A stretch of DNA of 64,000 bases from an uncultured Jannaschia sp. (GTDB taxonomy: Bacteria > Pseudomonadota > Alphaproteobacteria > Rhodobacterales > Rhodobacteraceae), in NCBI RefSeq assembly GCF_947494025.1, contig NZ_CANLTQ010000008.1, positions 59,498 through 123,497 of the forward strand, given 5' to 3'. The first letter of the stretch is position 1. The number at the start of each line of letters is the position of its first letter. The notes below the pieces were generated by a model that worked only from the letters and a program-made list of their open reading frames with translations, made no database searches and was not told where the DNA came from. The position numbers and the translations under genes are program-made. Below, piece by piece: positions 44,096-54,464 of the stretch.

Positions 44096-45613
44096 ATGGC
44101 ATCGCCACCACTGATCGAGCTTCGGGGCATCTCGAAGCGGTTCGGCGGCGTTCGCGCCTTGGACGACGTCACCATGTCCATCGACCGCGCCGAGATCCGT
44201 TGCCTCGCCGGAGAGAACGGATCCGGCAAGTCCACGCTGATCAAGATCGTCTCGGGGGTCTACCAGCCCGACGCGGGCGAGATCCGGATCGACGGAAAGC
44301 CGACGGGCCGGCTCGATCCGGCGGCCTCGATCGCGCACGGCGTGCAGGTCATTTATCAGGACCTGTCGCTGTTCCCGACACTCAGCGTAGTCGAGAACCT
44401 GTTCCTGAACACCTTCCTGCGCGAGAAACGCGGCACGGTCGACTGGCGCCGGGGCCGCACGATGGCCCGCGAGGTACTCGAACGACTGGACGTCAAGCTC
44501 GACCTCGACGCCAGCGTCGAGACGCTGCCCGCCGCCGGTCGCCAGATCGTCGCCATTGCCCGCGCGGTGCTGGCCGACGCGCGCCTCATCATCATGGACG
44601 AGCCCACGACCGCGCTGACCGGCCGCGAGGTGGAGCGGATGTTCCGCATCGTGCGCGACCTGCAGGCGCAGGGGATCGCGGTGCTTTTCGTCAGCCACAA
44701 GATGCGCGAGATGCTCGAGATCAGCGAGGCGCTGACCGTTTTCCGGAACGGCAAGAAGGTCGAGGAAGGCCCGATCTCGGAGTTCGACGAGCGCAAGATC
44801 ACCCGCGCCATGACCGGGCGCGACCTGAATACCGGGCATGTCGAAGCGCCCGTCATCGCCGCCGGGACCACCCCGCGCCTGCGGCTGAGAGACGTGAGCG
44901 TGGGCAAGCAGGTGCATGACGTGTCGCTGGACATCATGCCGGGCGAAGTCGTGGGCCTGTCGGGCCTGATCGGGGCGGGGCGGACGTCGCTGGTGAAGGC
45001 GATCTTCGGCCTGCGTCGCGATGTGTCCGGCACGATGGAGATCGACGGCGCGCCGCTCGCGCCCGCGTCCGTGTCCGACGCTATCAAGAAGGGCGTGGCC
45101 TACGTTCCCGAGGATCGGCTGTCCGAAGGGCTCTTCCTCAGCCGGTCGATCCGCGACAACGCGATCTCCGCGGCAATGGATCGCTACGCGCCTCGCCTGT
45201 GGCTCGACAGCGCCCGGACGCGGTCCGAGACCGAGGCGATGTTCAATGACATGCAGATCAGCGCGCCGGGTACGGAAGCCGCGGTCTCGACGCTCTCGGG
45301 CGGCAACCAGCAGCGCGTGGTGATCGGACGTTGGCTGATGACCGGCGCGAAGCTTCTCATGCTCAACGGCCCGACCGTGGGCGTAGACGTGGGTTCGAAG
45401 GAGCAGATCCACGCGCTTATCCATGGCCTGACCCGCGACAAGGGCCTCGCCGTGATCATGATCTCCGACGACATTCCCGAGCTTGTCGCGAACTGCAACC
45501 GCGTACTGACGATGGCCGACGGTCGTCTGACCGGGGAGCTGTCGGGCGGTGCCCTGACCGAAGACGCGCTCGAGACCGCGCTGGCCGGCGCGACCCGGAA
45601 GGAAACCGCATGA
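44096..45613 (+). CDS. Ribose-type ABC ATPase with two fused domains
   Basis: A 505-residue ATPase. Domain 1 has Walker [13 protein letters not shown] and Walker [13 protein letters not shown] with signature-region [10 protein letters not shown]; domain 2 has the degenerate Walker [11 protein letters not shown] and signature [10 protein letters not shown]. This two-domain layout is standard for RbsA/LsrA proteins. ATG 44096 is 83 bases after the binding protein, and the stop overlaps the first permease (ATGA). Confidence 0.94.
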   Translation: MASPPLIELRGISKRFGGVRALDDVTMSIDRAEIRCLAGENGSGKSTLIKIVSGVYQPDAGEIRIDGKPTGRLDPAASIAHGVQVIYQDLSLFPTLSVVENLFLNTFLREKRGTVDWRRGRTMAREVLERLDVKLDLDASVETLPAAGRQIVAIARAVLADARLIIMDEPTTALTGREVERMFRIVRDLQAQGIAVLFVSHKMREMLEISEALTVFRNGKKVEEGPISEFDERKITRAMTGRDLNTGHVEAPVIAAGTTPRLRLRDVSVGKQVHDVSLDIMPGEVVGLSGLIGAGRTSLVKAIFGLRRDVSGTMEIDGAPLAPASVSDAIKKGVAYVPEDRLSEGLFLSRSIRDNAISAAMDRYAPRLWLDSARTRSETEAMFNDMQISAPGTEAAVSTLSGGNQQRVVIGRWLMTGAKLLMLNGPTVGVDVGSKEQIHALIHGLTRDKGLAVIMISDDIPELVANCNRVLTMADGRLTGELSGGALTEDALETALAGATRKETA

Positions 45614-46587
45614 AACTTTTCGGCAGCGCCGACGCCATCATCGCGCTGATCCTCGTGGCCGCGATGGTGCTGATCGGCCTCATCAACCCCGCATTCTGGC
45701 AATTGTCGAACATCTTCAGTCTGCTGAAGTCCAACGTCGTCATCGGCCTGATGGCTCTCGGGGTGCTGCTGGTGATGATCTCGGGCGGCATCGACGTGTC
45801 GTTCACCGCCTTCGCGGTCGCCGGCATGTACCTCGTCGTCCGCACGATGGTCGCGCTCGACTACGACGGGGTGATCCTGCCGTTCCTCGCGGCCACGCTG
45901 ATCGGCGGGCTCCTCGGGCTGATAAACGCGGGTATCATCCACAAATTCAACATGATACCGCTGATCGTGACGTTGGGCACGGCGTCTGTGGTGCGTGGCC
46001 TCGTGCTGGGGTTCGTGGGCACCTCGAACGTCAACATCAACCAGATGCCCGACGCGCTGATCGCCTTCGGCCGCACGGACATCCTGACGCTCGAGCGCGC
46101 GAACGGCGCGACCTTCGGGCTGACGGCGATGATCGTGATCTACGTCGCGGCGGCGATAGGCATCCACCTTCTGCTGACCCGCACCATGATCGGGCGCTCG
46201 GTCTATGCCTATGGCGCCGACGCCGAGGCTGCCAAGCGCGTGGGCTTCAACACCGGGCGCACGATGATCTTCGTCTATTGCACCGCCGGGGCGCTCGCGG
46301 GGTTCGCGGGGCTGCTGCACTCGTCGATGATCTGGCTCGCCAACCCGCGCGACTTCGTGGGCCTCGAACTCGACGTGATCGCGGCGGTGGTGCTGGGCGG
46401 CGCGTCGATCTTCGGCGGCCGAGGCACGGTTCTGGGGACCGTGCTGGGGGTTTTCATCCTCGTGATGATCCAGAACTCGCTGATCCTCATGGGCATCGAC
46501 ACGACGTGGCAGCGCGTGGTCGTGGGCGGCATGCTGATCGCCGCGGTGGCGGTGACGGCGCTGCGCGACCGCCGCGCGCCGGTCTGA
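45610..46587 (+). CDS. Ribose/LsrC-type ABC permease
   Basis: A 325-residue permease with [20 protein letters not shown] and [21 protein letters not shown]. First of two different permeases in the operon, as in lsrC-lsrD. Confidence 0.93.
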   Translation: MKLFGSADAIIALILVAAMVLIGLINPAFWQLSNIFSLLKSNVVIGLMALGVLLVMISGGIDVSFTAFAVAGMYLVVRTMVALDYDGVILPFLAATLIGGLLGLINAGIIHKFNMIPLIVTLGTASVVRGLVLGFVGTSNVNINQMPDALIAFGRTDILTLERANGATFGLTAMIVIYVAAAIGIHLLLTRTMIGRSVYAYGADAEAAKRVGFNTGRTMIFVYCTAGALAGFAGLLHSSMIWLANPRDFVGLELDVIAAVVLGGASIFGGRGTVLGTVLGVFILVMIQNSLILMGIDTTWQRVVVGGMLIAAVAVTALRDRRAPV

Positions 46588-46603
46588 ATCGGGAGGATCC
46601 TAC

Positions 46604-47626
46604 ATGAGCCGGACCAACACCGCGGAAACCAGTGGCGGCAGCCTCAAAGGAAGCCTCCTGCGCGCGGGCGGGCACACCAACGTGCAGCTGGGCGTCATCT
46701 GTCTCCTGATCCTTGCCGTGATGACGGCTTTGCGCCCGCAGATGTTCCTGTCGTCCTACAACTTCGAATCCATGGCCTTCTTCATGCCCGAGCTGGGCAT
46801 CCTGTCGGTGGCGATGATGATCGCCATGCTGACGGGCGGGATCGACCTGTCGATCATTGGCGTGGCGAATCTCGCCGGCATTACCGCCGGAACCGTGTTC
46901 GGCTATCTCGCGGGCGAGGCCGGGGCGGGGTCGCTGGGCGTCGCACCCGTGATCCTCGGCGTCGGCCTGGGCCTTCTGATCGGCGTCCTGGCGGGGCTCC
47001 TGAACGGGCTCTTGATCTCGGGGCTGAAGATCACGCCGATCCTGGCCACGCTCGGCACGGGCCAGGTCTTCATCGGTCTCTGCCTCGTGCTGACCGGCGG
47101 ACCGGCCATCGTGGGCTTTCCGCCCGCGTGGAACTGGCTGGGCAACGGAAAGATCGCCGCGATTCCGGTGCCGCTGGTGCTGTTCGTGGTGCTGTGCGTC
47201 GCGCTGTCGTTGCTGCTCTCGCGCACGTCTTTCGGCCTGCGGCTCAAGATGATCGGCACCAATCCCAAGGCCGCGATCTACACGGGGATCGAGCGCGGGC
47301 GCATGATCATGTGGTCCTACATGCTGACAGGGGGTCTGGCTGCCATGGCCGGTATCCTGTTGTCGGCACGCACCAACGCGGCCAAGTCCGATTATGGCGC
47401 GTCCTACCTGCTGCAGGCGGTGCTGATCGCCGTGCTGGGCGGCACCAACCCGGCCGGCGGCAAGGGCAACGTGCTGGGCGTTGCGCTGGCGGTGATCTCG
47501 CTCACGCTGCTGTCCTCGGGCTTTCAGATGATGCGGGTTTCGAACCACCTGATCGACTTCGTCTGGGGCGCATTCCTGATTGCCGTGATCGCCATCAATT
47601 CCTTCCGCGGCAGGAAAGCACGATGA
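46604..47626 (+). CDS. Ribose/LsrD-type ABC permease
   Basis: A 340-residue permease with MLTGGIDLSIIGVANLAGI and AVLGGTNPAGGKGNVLGVAL. It follows the first permease after 16 bases and its stop overlaps the DUF4432 gene (ATGA). Two unequal permeases mark the lsr-like rather than the rbs-like layout. Confidence 0.93.
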   Translation: MSRTNTAETSGGSLKGSLLRAGGHTNVQLGVICLLILAVMTALRPQMFLSSYNFESMAFFMPELGILSVAMMIAMLTGGIDLSIIGVANLAGITAGTVFGYLAGEAGAGSLGVAPVILGVGLGLLIGVLAGLLNGLLISGLKITPILATLGTGQVFIGLCLVLTGGPAIVGFPPAWNWLGNGKIAAIPVPLVLFVVLCVALSLLLSRTSFGLRLKMIGTNPKAAIYTGIERGRMIMWSYMLTGGLAAMAGILLSARTNAAKSDYGASYLLQAVLIAVLGGTNPAGGKGNVLGVALAVISLTLLSSGFQMMRVSNHLIDFVWGAFLIAVIAINSFRGRKAR

Positions 47627-48726
47627 GCATGTCCGTTTCCATCCCGCTCACCCCCGACGCCTTCGGGCCGGCCAGGCGCGTCGTCGCACAGGGCGGCGCA
47701 TTCACGGTTACCGCATGGCGCACCGGTCTTGGCGTCGAGATGCTGCGGATCGCCAACGGACGCGGCCATGTCGAGGTGTTGCCCTTCATGGGGCAGATGG
47801 TCTGGGACGCGGTTTTCGACGGTGTGCGCCTGACGATGGAAAGTGCGTTTCCCGAGCCGCGACCCGCGACCTCGATCGTCGAAACATACGGCTGCCTGGC
47901 CTACCATAGCGGCCTGCTGCGGAACGGCTGTCCGGGACCGGAAGACGACCATCCGTTGCACGGAGAGATGCCGTGCAAGCGCATGGGCAGCGCGCGGATC
48001 GAGTTCGACACCGACGCGGAGGGCGGGCCGGTGGTGCGCGTCGCGGGCCACGTGGATCACACGCTGGGCTTCGGTCCGAACTACCGGGCGCGGCCCTCGG
48101 TCACCGTCGGAACCGGCACGACCATCGCCATGAGCATGGAGGTCGAAAACCGTTCGGCCCTGTCGATGGAGCTTATGTACATGGCGCACGTCAACTTCGC
48201 CTTCGTGGCCGACGGCGTGATCCACCAGGCCGCGCCCTTCACCCCGGAGCGGACGCGGGTGCGGTCCTCGGTGCCCGCGCACGTCACGCCGACCGACGAC
48301 TACCGCGCCTTCCTGAAGGAGCTGGCCGAGCACCCCGAAGCGGGTCGCAGGCTCGACCGACCCGGGCAATGGGATCCCGAGCAGGTGATCTACGTGGACG
48401 CCCCGGGGACCGACAAGGACGGGTTGACGCATGCGATGCTCGAACGCCCCGCGGGCGACGGCTTCGCGATGAGCTACGCGCCGTCCGAGTTCCCGCGCCT
48501 CGCACGCTGGATCCTGCATGGCGCCGACGCGACCGTGGCCGCCTTCGCGCTGCCCGCGACCTGCGAGCCCGAGGGCTATCTTGCCGAGAAGGCCAAGGGC
48601 AACATCGCGACCCTCGCGTCGGGCGAGACGCGCGGCTTCACCGCGCACTTCGGTTACGTCACCCCCGACGAGGCCGCGGCACTTTCGGGACAGATCGCCG
48701 CCCTCGGCGGTCAGGACAAGGACTAA
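47623..48726 (+). CDS. DUF4432 family protein (aldose 1-epimerase-like)
   Basis: A 367-residue cytoplasmic protein of the galactose mutarotase-like fold: NGRGHVEVLPFMGQMVWDAVFDG, HSGLLRNGCPGPEDDHPLHGEM with the likely catalytic histidines, and MAHVNFAFV. DUF4432 proteins occur in sugar operons and are thought to convert or bind sugar anomers. Start overlaps the permease stop, so it is translated with the transporter. Confidence 0.85.
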   Translation: MSMSVSIPLTPDAFGPARRVVAQGGAFTVTAWRTGLGVEMLRIANGRGHVEVLPFMGQMVWDAVFDGVRLTMESAFPEPRPATSIVETYGCLAYHSGLLRNGCPGPEDDHPLHGEMPCKRMGSARIEFDTDAEGGPVVRVAGHVDHTLGFGPNYRARPSVTVGTGTTIAMSMEVENRSALSMELMYMAHVNFAFVADGVIHQAAPFTPERTRVRSSVPAHVTPTDDYRAFLKELAEHPEAGRRLDRPGQWDPEQVIYVDAPGTDKDGLTHAMLERPAGDGFAMSYAPSEFPRLARWILHGADATVAAFALPATCEPEGYLAEKAKGNIATLASGETRGFTAHFGYVTPDEAAALSGQIAALGGQDKD

Positions 48727-48730
48727 GCAC

Positions 48731-49663
48731 ATGACCGATCGCATTGCCGTCGTCGGATCGAACATGGTCGATCTCGTCACTTATGTGGAACGCATGCCGA
48801 ACCGCGGCGAAACGCTCGAGGCGCCGGATTTTGCGCAGGGCTTCGGGGGCAAGGGCGCCAACCAGGCCGTCGCGGCCGCCCGCCTCGGCGCGAAGGTTTC
48901 GATCGTCACCTGCGTCGGCGACGACCTTTTCGGACCGCGCACCCGGCAAAACCTGGTCGATAACGGCATCGACGTAACCCATGTCCGCACGGTCGCGGGC
49001 ACGCCCTCGGGGGTTGCCCCGATTTTCGTGGAGCCTGACGGCGAGAACGCGATCCTGATCGTGAAGGGGGCCAACGGGCATTTGTCCGGCGCGGACATCG
49101 CCGCCGCCGCCGAAACACTCAAGGACTGCGACGCGATCCTGATGCAGCTCGAAGTACCGCTTCAGACGGTCTACGAAGCTGTCGCTTTCGGTGCGGAACA
49201 CGGGATTCAGACGATCCTGAACCCGGCGCCGGCCGATCCCGACCTGGACCTGTCCAAGCTCGCCGGTCTCGACTGGTTCTGCCCGAACGAAAGCGAGCTG
49301 GCGCTGCTGTCGGGCATGCCCACCGAAACCGACGACGCGGTGCTCGCCGCCGCGCGGTCACTGATCGCGCGCGGTATCCGCAACGTGATCGTGACCCTGG
49401 GCGGTCGCGGCGCGCGGCTTATCACGGCCGACGACGTGATTCAGATCGCGCCGGTGCGCGTCGATCCGGTGGACACGACCGGGGCGGGCGACGCCTTCAT
49501 CGGCAGCTTCGCGCGGTTCCTGTCCGGCGGCGCCGCGCCCGAACAGGCGCTGATCCGCGCCGCGCGCTATGCCGCGCACTCGATCACCGGGCGCGGCACG
49601 CAATCGAGCTATACCGATGCGGCCGGGTTCGAGGCTTTCTGCCGCGAGCTCGCGGAGGATTAG
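48731..49663 (+). CDS. PfkB-family sugar kinase (ribokinase-like)
   Basis: A 310-residue kinase with IAVVGSNMVDLVTYVERMPNRGE, GFGGKGANQAVAAARLGA, NPAPADPDLD, PNESELALLSGM and catalytic DTTGAGDAFIGS. The overall pattern is close to ribokinase (NPAPA, PNE), which makes ribose 5-phosphate. It is followed after 2 bases by an FGGY kinase. Confidence 0.92.
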   Translation: MTDRIAVVGSNMVDLVTYVERMPNRGETLEAPDFAQGFGGKGANQAVAAARLGAKVSIVTCVGDDLFGPRTRQNLVDNGIDVTHVRTVAGTPSGVAPIFVEPDGENAILIVKGANGHLSGADIAAAAETLKDCDAILMQLEVPLQTVYEAVAFGAEHGIQTILNPAPADPDLDLSKLAGLDWFCPNESELALLSGMPTETDDAVLAAARSLIARGIRNVIVTLGGRGARLITADDVIQIAPVRVDPVDTTGAGDAFIGSFARFLSGGAAPEQALIRAARYAAHSITGRGTQSSYTDAAGFEAFCRELAED

Positions 49664-49665
49664 CC

Positions 49666-51321
49666 GTGGCCGCGCCGACGTTTCTTGGCATCGACGTGGG
49701 CACCGGCAGCGCCCGCGCCGGCCTGTTCGACACCTCGGGCGCGCTTCTCGGGTGCGGGTCCGTGCCGATCGCGACCCACCGCCCGCGCGAGACCTTCGCC
49801 CAGCAGGCCAGCGCCGACATCTGGCGCGCGGTGGTCGCCGCCGTACGAGCCGCACGCGCCGAGGCGGGCGACATCGACGTCGCCGCGCTCGCTTTCGACG
49901 CGACCTGTTCGCTGGTGGTTTCCGGCCCGGACGGGGCGGTGTCGGTGGATCCCGACGGGGCGCCGGAGCAGGACGTCGTGCTATGGATGGATCATCGCGC
50001 CGTGGGCGAGGCGCATGAGATCAACGGCATCGGAGGCGAGCCGCTGGCCCGCGTGGGCGGGGCGATCTCGCCCGAGATGCAAATGCCCAAGCTCCTGTGG
50101 CTCAAGCGAAACCTGCCGGAGGCGTGGCGCATGGCCACGGCCTTCCGCGACCTGCCGGACTGGCTTGTGCATCGCGCCACCGGCACCGACGCGCGCTCGG
50201 TCAATTCGCTGGTCTGCAAGTGGGGCTACTTGGGCGAGCGGGGCCTGTCGGGCGAGGGCTGGGACGACGGATACCTGTCGGCGATCGGTCTTGCCGACCT
50301 TGCCGAGGATGGCCACGCCCGCCTTGGCACCGATCTGATTCTGCCGGGACGTTCGGCCGGCACGCTCTCCGAGGCTGCGGCGGACGAGCTGGACCTCGCG
50401 CCCGGTCTGCCGGTCGCGGCGGGGATGATCGACGCCTATGCAGGAGCGCTCGGCACGCTCGGCGCGCAGTGCGAGGGCGACGCCTCCCGCGGCGAGCGGC
50501 TCGCGCTGATCGCCGGCACGTCGGCGTGTCACATCGTCGAGACCGACAGCAGCGCCTTCGTGCCCGGCATCTGGGGTCCGTATCCGCAGGTGCTCACGCC
50601 CGGGCGCATCGCGCTCGAAGCCGGGCAGTCGGCAGCGGGGGCGCTGCTCGACGCCGTGATCGCGCGGCACGGCGCATCGGCGGGCATGACCGGCGGGGCT
50701 TCCGGCGCCGCGGTGGCCCTGTCGGAACGGCTGGACGCGCTGGCGCCCAAAGGCGGCCTTGCCCGCGCCGAGCTGACCCGGGCACGCCACGTGCAGCCGG
50801 ACTTCCACGGCAACCGTGCGCCGCTGGCCGATCCCGAAAGGCGTGGCATGATCACGGGCCTGACGCTCGAGACCGGAATGGACGACCTCGCGCTCGACTA
50901 TCTTGCCGCGATCCAATCGCTCGCTTACGGCACCCGCGCGATTCTGGACGCGATGGCGGCGCAGGGGCTGAGCGTATCCGATATCGTGATGAGCGGCGGC
51001 CTTGCGACGAACGCGGATTACGTCGCCGCCCATGCCGACGCGACCGGCTGCCGCGTGCTGGTGCCCGAGGGTGAAGAACCCGTGCTGCGCGGCGTGGCCA
51101 CCGCCGCCGCCGTCGCTGCGGGCGCGTTCGGGACCTTGACCGAGGGCGCGGCGGCAATGGCCGGCCCCGCCCGCGCGGTGCATCCCAGCCCGGCCGCGCG
51201 CGCCTACCACGACCGGAAATACGCGGTCTTCACCGCCATGCAGGCGCATTTCGACAACGTCCGTCGCCTGATGGCCGGAGAGGGCGAACCCGAGATGGCC
51301 ACGGGCGGCAGAGAAACGTGA
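49666..51321 (+). CDS. FGGY-family carbohydrate kinase (ribulokinase-like)
   Basis: A 551-residue kinase from GTG 49666, with FLGIDVGTGSARAGLFD, ALAFDATCSLVV, WMDHRAVGEAHEIN, IAGTSACHIVETD and MSGGLATNADYV. The D-ribulokinase/pentulose branch of FGGY kinases reads alike (AFDATCSLVV, WMDHRA). Together with the ribokinase-like gene it suggests the operon phosphorylates both an aldopentose and a ketopentose or pentitol. No isomerase or polyol dehydrogenase is present in the operon. Confidence 0.9.
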   Translation: MAAPTFLGIDVGTGSARAGLFDTSGALLGCGSVPIATHRPRETFAQQASADIWRAVVAAVRAARAEAGDIDVAALAFDATCSLVVSGPDGAVSVDPDGAPEQDVVLWMDHRAVGEAHEINGIGGEPLARVGGAISPEMQMPKLLWLKRNLPEAWRMATAFRDLPDWLVHRATGTDARSVNSLVCKWGYLGERGLSGEGWDDGYLSAIGLADLAEDGHARLGTDLILPGRSAGTLSEAAADELDLAPGLPVAAGMIDAYAGALGTLGAQCEGDASRGERLALIAGTSACHIVETDSSAFVPGIWGPYPQVLTPGRIALEAGQSAAGALLDAVIARHGASAGMTGGASGAAVALSERLDALAPKGGLARAELTRARHVQPDFHGNRAPLADPERRGMITGLTLETGMDDLALDYLAAIQSLAYGTRAILDAMAAQGLSVSDIVMSGGLATNADYVAAHADATGCRVLVPEGEEPVLRGVATAAAVAAGAFGTLTEGAAAMAGPARAVHPSPAARAYHDRKYAVFTAMQAHFDNVRRLMAGEGEPEMATGGRET

Positions 51322-51916
51322 CTAAGTTGCACGGCGTTATTGAGTAACTCTGACTGCCGACGATTCACGTTGCGAATTCTTGCGGTCAGACGGGGTGGAT
51401 GAGCAAGCCTCCGAAAGGAAGGCTGCCCGGCGGCAAAGGCTCGGAACGCGACGCTGCGCGCCACGAAACACTACGGCCGCGCGGTCTGAAAGCGCTGGAT
51501 CGGATCCCACGTCCGGCGCCGTGTCGAGACGAAGATGCGATGCCTCGGAGCACTTGACGGCTGCATCGCCGCAAGAGAGCCAGACCGCCGAAATCCACAT
51601 CCGCGGCGCGCTCATGAACCGCTTCTCAGCCCGCGGCACCGCAGAGATCGTTCGCTTGGCCTGACATCAGCGGGGCAAGAAGATGTCATCCCTCAGCCGT
51701 GGGTCCTGCAACAACGCCGGGATAGAGACGAAATTCTACAGAGTTTCTCCGCTCGAATGCCCGACACCATGCACGTGGTGACCTGCCACGGGTTTTCATT
51801 CCAGCCGCGACCGAAGGCCGGTTGGTGTTTACGCCGATCGGCGCAGGGTGAGCAATCGTCCGTTGCACGGAGCGTTCGACTGGCGCAGTGGGGCGGGCGA
51901 TTTCGGTAATTAGGAC
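51322..51916. other. Region without supported gene next to IS remnants
   Basis: No reading frame here resembles a protein family I know. Composition is less GC-biased than the flanking operon, and the stretch directly abuts the IS3-type remnant, so it is probably decayed sequence. Confidence 0.4.
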
Positions 51917-52732
51917 TCACACATCATCAGCCGGGGTCTGGTAGTCCAAGGCCAAATGCGGGCGCTTGGTGTTGTCGTCGGCAGCCCGGGCCGCGATTCA
52001 CGACACGGGCGTGAGCCAGGTTCCGGGACATGGTGTCATTGTGCAGTTCAACCCGCATCCGACCGTGGAAGCTCTCCACAAAGCCGTTTTGCACGGGCTT
52101 CCCCGGCGCGATGTGGTGCCATCCGATCCGGTGCTCGGAGCACCATCGCAGGTTGGCGTTCCTGGTCAGTTCGGTCCCGTTGTCGCTGACAACCATGGCA
52201 GGCTTTCCGCGACACGCCATTCGGCGCTCCGAGATCGATCTATCCGGAATCGCCGCCAGGCTTGCGGCGCAACAGGACGAAGAGCCGCCGATAACCGAAC
52301 CGCCGACGTTCGTTGGCTAGTTCCCGCAACCGTCCGCGCAGCACGCTGTCCGACGTACGCTGCGCCAGGTCGCGGATCATCTTGCGATCCGCCCCGGCGA
52401 TCCGGCACGCCCGTCGTTCCGAGAGCCCGCGCGGGGACCTCAGGTGCGCGACCGCCCCGCGCTTTACGGCAGGCGTCACCACTTTTTTGAAACCAGCTCG
52501 GCGAGATCGAGCATCTGTTCGGCCAGCAACTTCTTCGGCTTCGCGTTCTCGTCTTCGAGATCATTCAGCCGCTTGGCTTCTGATACCGTCATTCCGCCGA
52601 ATTTGGCCTTCCAGTTGTTGAAAGTACCTTCCGACATGCCGTGCTTGCGGCACAAGCTAGTGCACTCCGCACCAGCCTCAGGCTCGCTCAAGATACCGAT
52701 GATCGCTCATCGGTGAATCTCGTTCGCTTCAT
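51917..52732 (-). pseudogene. IS3-family transposase remnant (orfA and orfB, broken)
   Basis: Reading the minus strand from ATG 52732: KRTRFTDE then a one-base deletion, then SEPEAGAECTSLCRKHGMS, GTFNNWKAKFGGM (orfA helix-turn-helix). orfB follows with RRACRIAGADRKMIR and RRFGYRRLFVLLRR, then jumps to LAAIPDRSIS, GKPAMVVSDNGTE and FVESFHGRMR, and ends HLALDYQTPADDV. About 100 residues including the first catalytic aspartate are deleted, another short deletion precedes GKPAMVV, and an extra base near 51996 shifts the end. It cannot make an active transposase. Confidence 0.85.
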
Positions 52733-52789
52733 TGTCCGTCCTCGAATTGGACCGGAGAACTATACTGGGAACTGGGGGAGTCGGCCTAA

Positions 52790-54161
52790 TCAGCGGCCTG
52801 GTTTTACGGCGTCGTTGGTGACGTTGTCGTCGACGAACTTGACGCCTTGGACGACGAGAGGCAACCGGTCTGCGCCCGAGAGGCGGCGCCACGATTTCGA
52901 GACCGCACGGATCAGGGTAAAGACCATCAGCTTCGCCGTCTTCTGCGACAGCGCGCCCTTGGTGCGGGCGGTCCTGTGCCGGACGGTGGTGAAGACGCTC
53001 TCGATCATTGCCCGGCAGTGCATTTGCGAGGCAAATATCACGAAAGGGGGGTGGCCGTGCGCAAGTGGCCCCAGTGCTTGGCGGGGCGTCGTAGGAGGCC
53101 GAGAGCGCCTCGCGATCCTTCATCAGGCATGCCACGGCCTTCCGATACCTCACGCCATACTTCTCAGTGCAGACCTCCATGGCGGCTTCGGCGGCGGCGC
53201 GGGTTTCGGCCTGACAGATGTCGCGCAGGTCGGACTTCACCGCAGGGTGGATCGACTTGCGCACCGTGCTGAGCACGTTCGCTGTCCCGGGCTCCGCCCG
53301 TTCGAGGCTGGATCGGTCCACTGGACCGACCCCGGGACGCCTCTCACTCCGGCACCGCTGATGACGGGTATCGGGCCAAGGCTCATCCACGGCCATCTAG
53401 AAAGCCGAGCGCGGCGTCGCCGTCGCGGTCTCCGGGGCGACGGCCAGGCCGCGGCCCTTGATGTCGGCGATCAGCTCGCGTTCCGTTGACCGGCAGGGGG
53501 GTTTGCCCGCGAACCCCGAGAGGGGGCTCTGCGCGTCCTCACGCATGCCCGACCGGAAGCCGATGAGTTCTTTCTTCCCCTTCGGCGTCGCCCCGATCAG
53601 CGCGAGCCTGCATTCGGCTGCGGGCTCCATTCTGGCCTGGAGGAAGACCCCGTCCGCTCAGACGCAGACGTAGCGCCGGGCCGACAGGTCGCGACGCTGC
53701 CGGCGCTCGAAGTCCTGCTGCCAACCAGCCGTCAGCCGCGAGATCGCGCCGGACAAGAGGTTCGGTACGTCCGGGCCCAGGAGCGTGGCCAAGCTCCTTG
53801 AACGTCGCCCGTGGAGATGCCGCGCAGGTAGAGCCCCGGCGGTGCATTGAGTCTACGCGACCGCCGCGCCCACCGGGCCCTCTCGACCGGATCCTCTATG
53901 CGGGCTTGGACCTTCGGTCGTCGGACCTCAAGCGCGCCGATCCCGGTGTGTATCGTCCGCTCGGGCCGTGACCGCGCCGGACCCGGCGGCGACCGTCCGG
54001 CAGGCGCTCCGCGGCGAACTGATCCAGGAAAGCCTCGACTTCGGCTTCCAACGCAGATGCAAGCATCCGGCGCGCGCCCTCCCGCGCAATCCCGGTCAGC
54101 GGGTCCTCGACCCCGTCTGGCTGGCGTAGCGTGACGATGCCGGTATCTTCCTTTATGGCAT
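52790..54161 (-). pseudogene. IS256-family (Mutator) transposase remnant
   Basis: Fragments in several minus-strand frames follow the order of an IS256 transposase: TGIVTLRQPDGVEDPLTG and ASALEAEVEAFLDQFAAERL (54.15-53.99 kb), LYLRGISTGD (about 53.83 kb), MEPAAECRLALIGATPKGKK (53.6 kb), VKSDLRDICQAETRAAAEAA and EKYGVRYRKAVACLMKDREA (53.25-53.1 kb), then the C-terminus VFTTVRHRTARTKGALSQKT (52.97 kb). Multiple frameshifts and a missing stretch after the N-terminal domain make it inactive. It directly adjoins the IS3 remnant. Confidence 0.85.
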
Positions 54162-54464
54162 ATCGCTCCCTTCGGAGGTTCTGGCAGGCTTCAATCGCCC
54201 GCCTCGACGCACCGCCCTCTCAGATCGCATCACCCATCTTCGGCGATAGCTCTTGCCACGATGGAGATCGGCGCAACCGTGTGCCCGTGTCATTGTCTAA
54301 CCGTCGCAGCACCGGCATCGCAGTCCCTGCGCCGTGGACCAGCACCTTGCGCAGGTACTTCGAACCGCGCGTCGTGAAACGGAGCACGCTTCAAGCCGGA
54401 AGAGGCTGATGATGTCCCATAAGGTGCACGTCGCCGAGAGACTCCGCGGAACTCGGATTGCGCG
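54162..54464. other. IS256 5' leader and flanking sequence
   Basis: 54169-54239 is the upstream region of the broken IS256 transposase; a diverged copy lies at 63391-63460 in the same orientation. The rest, up to the hydrolase stop, has no supported gene. Confidence 0.6.

Noticed and set aside
53847..54134. Plus-strand frame of 95 residues
   Set aside because: It is antisense to the N-terminal part of the broken IS256 transposase.
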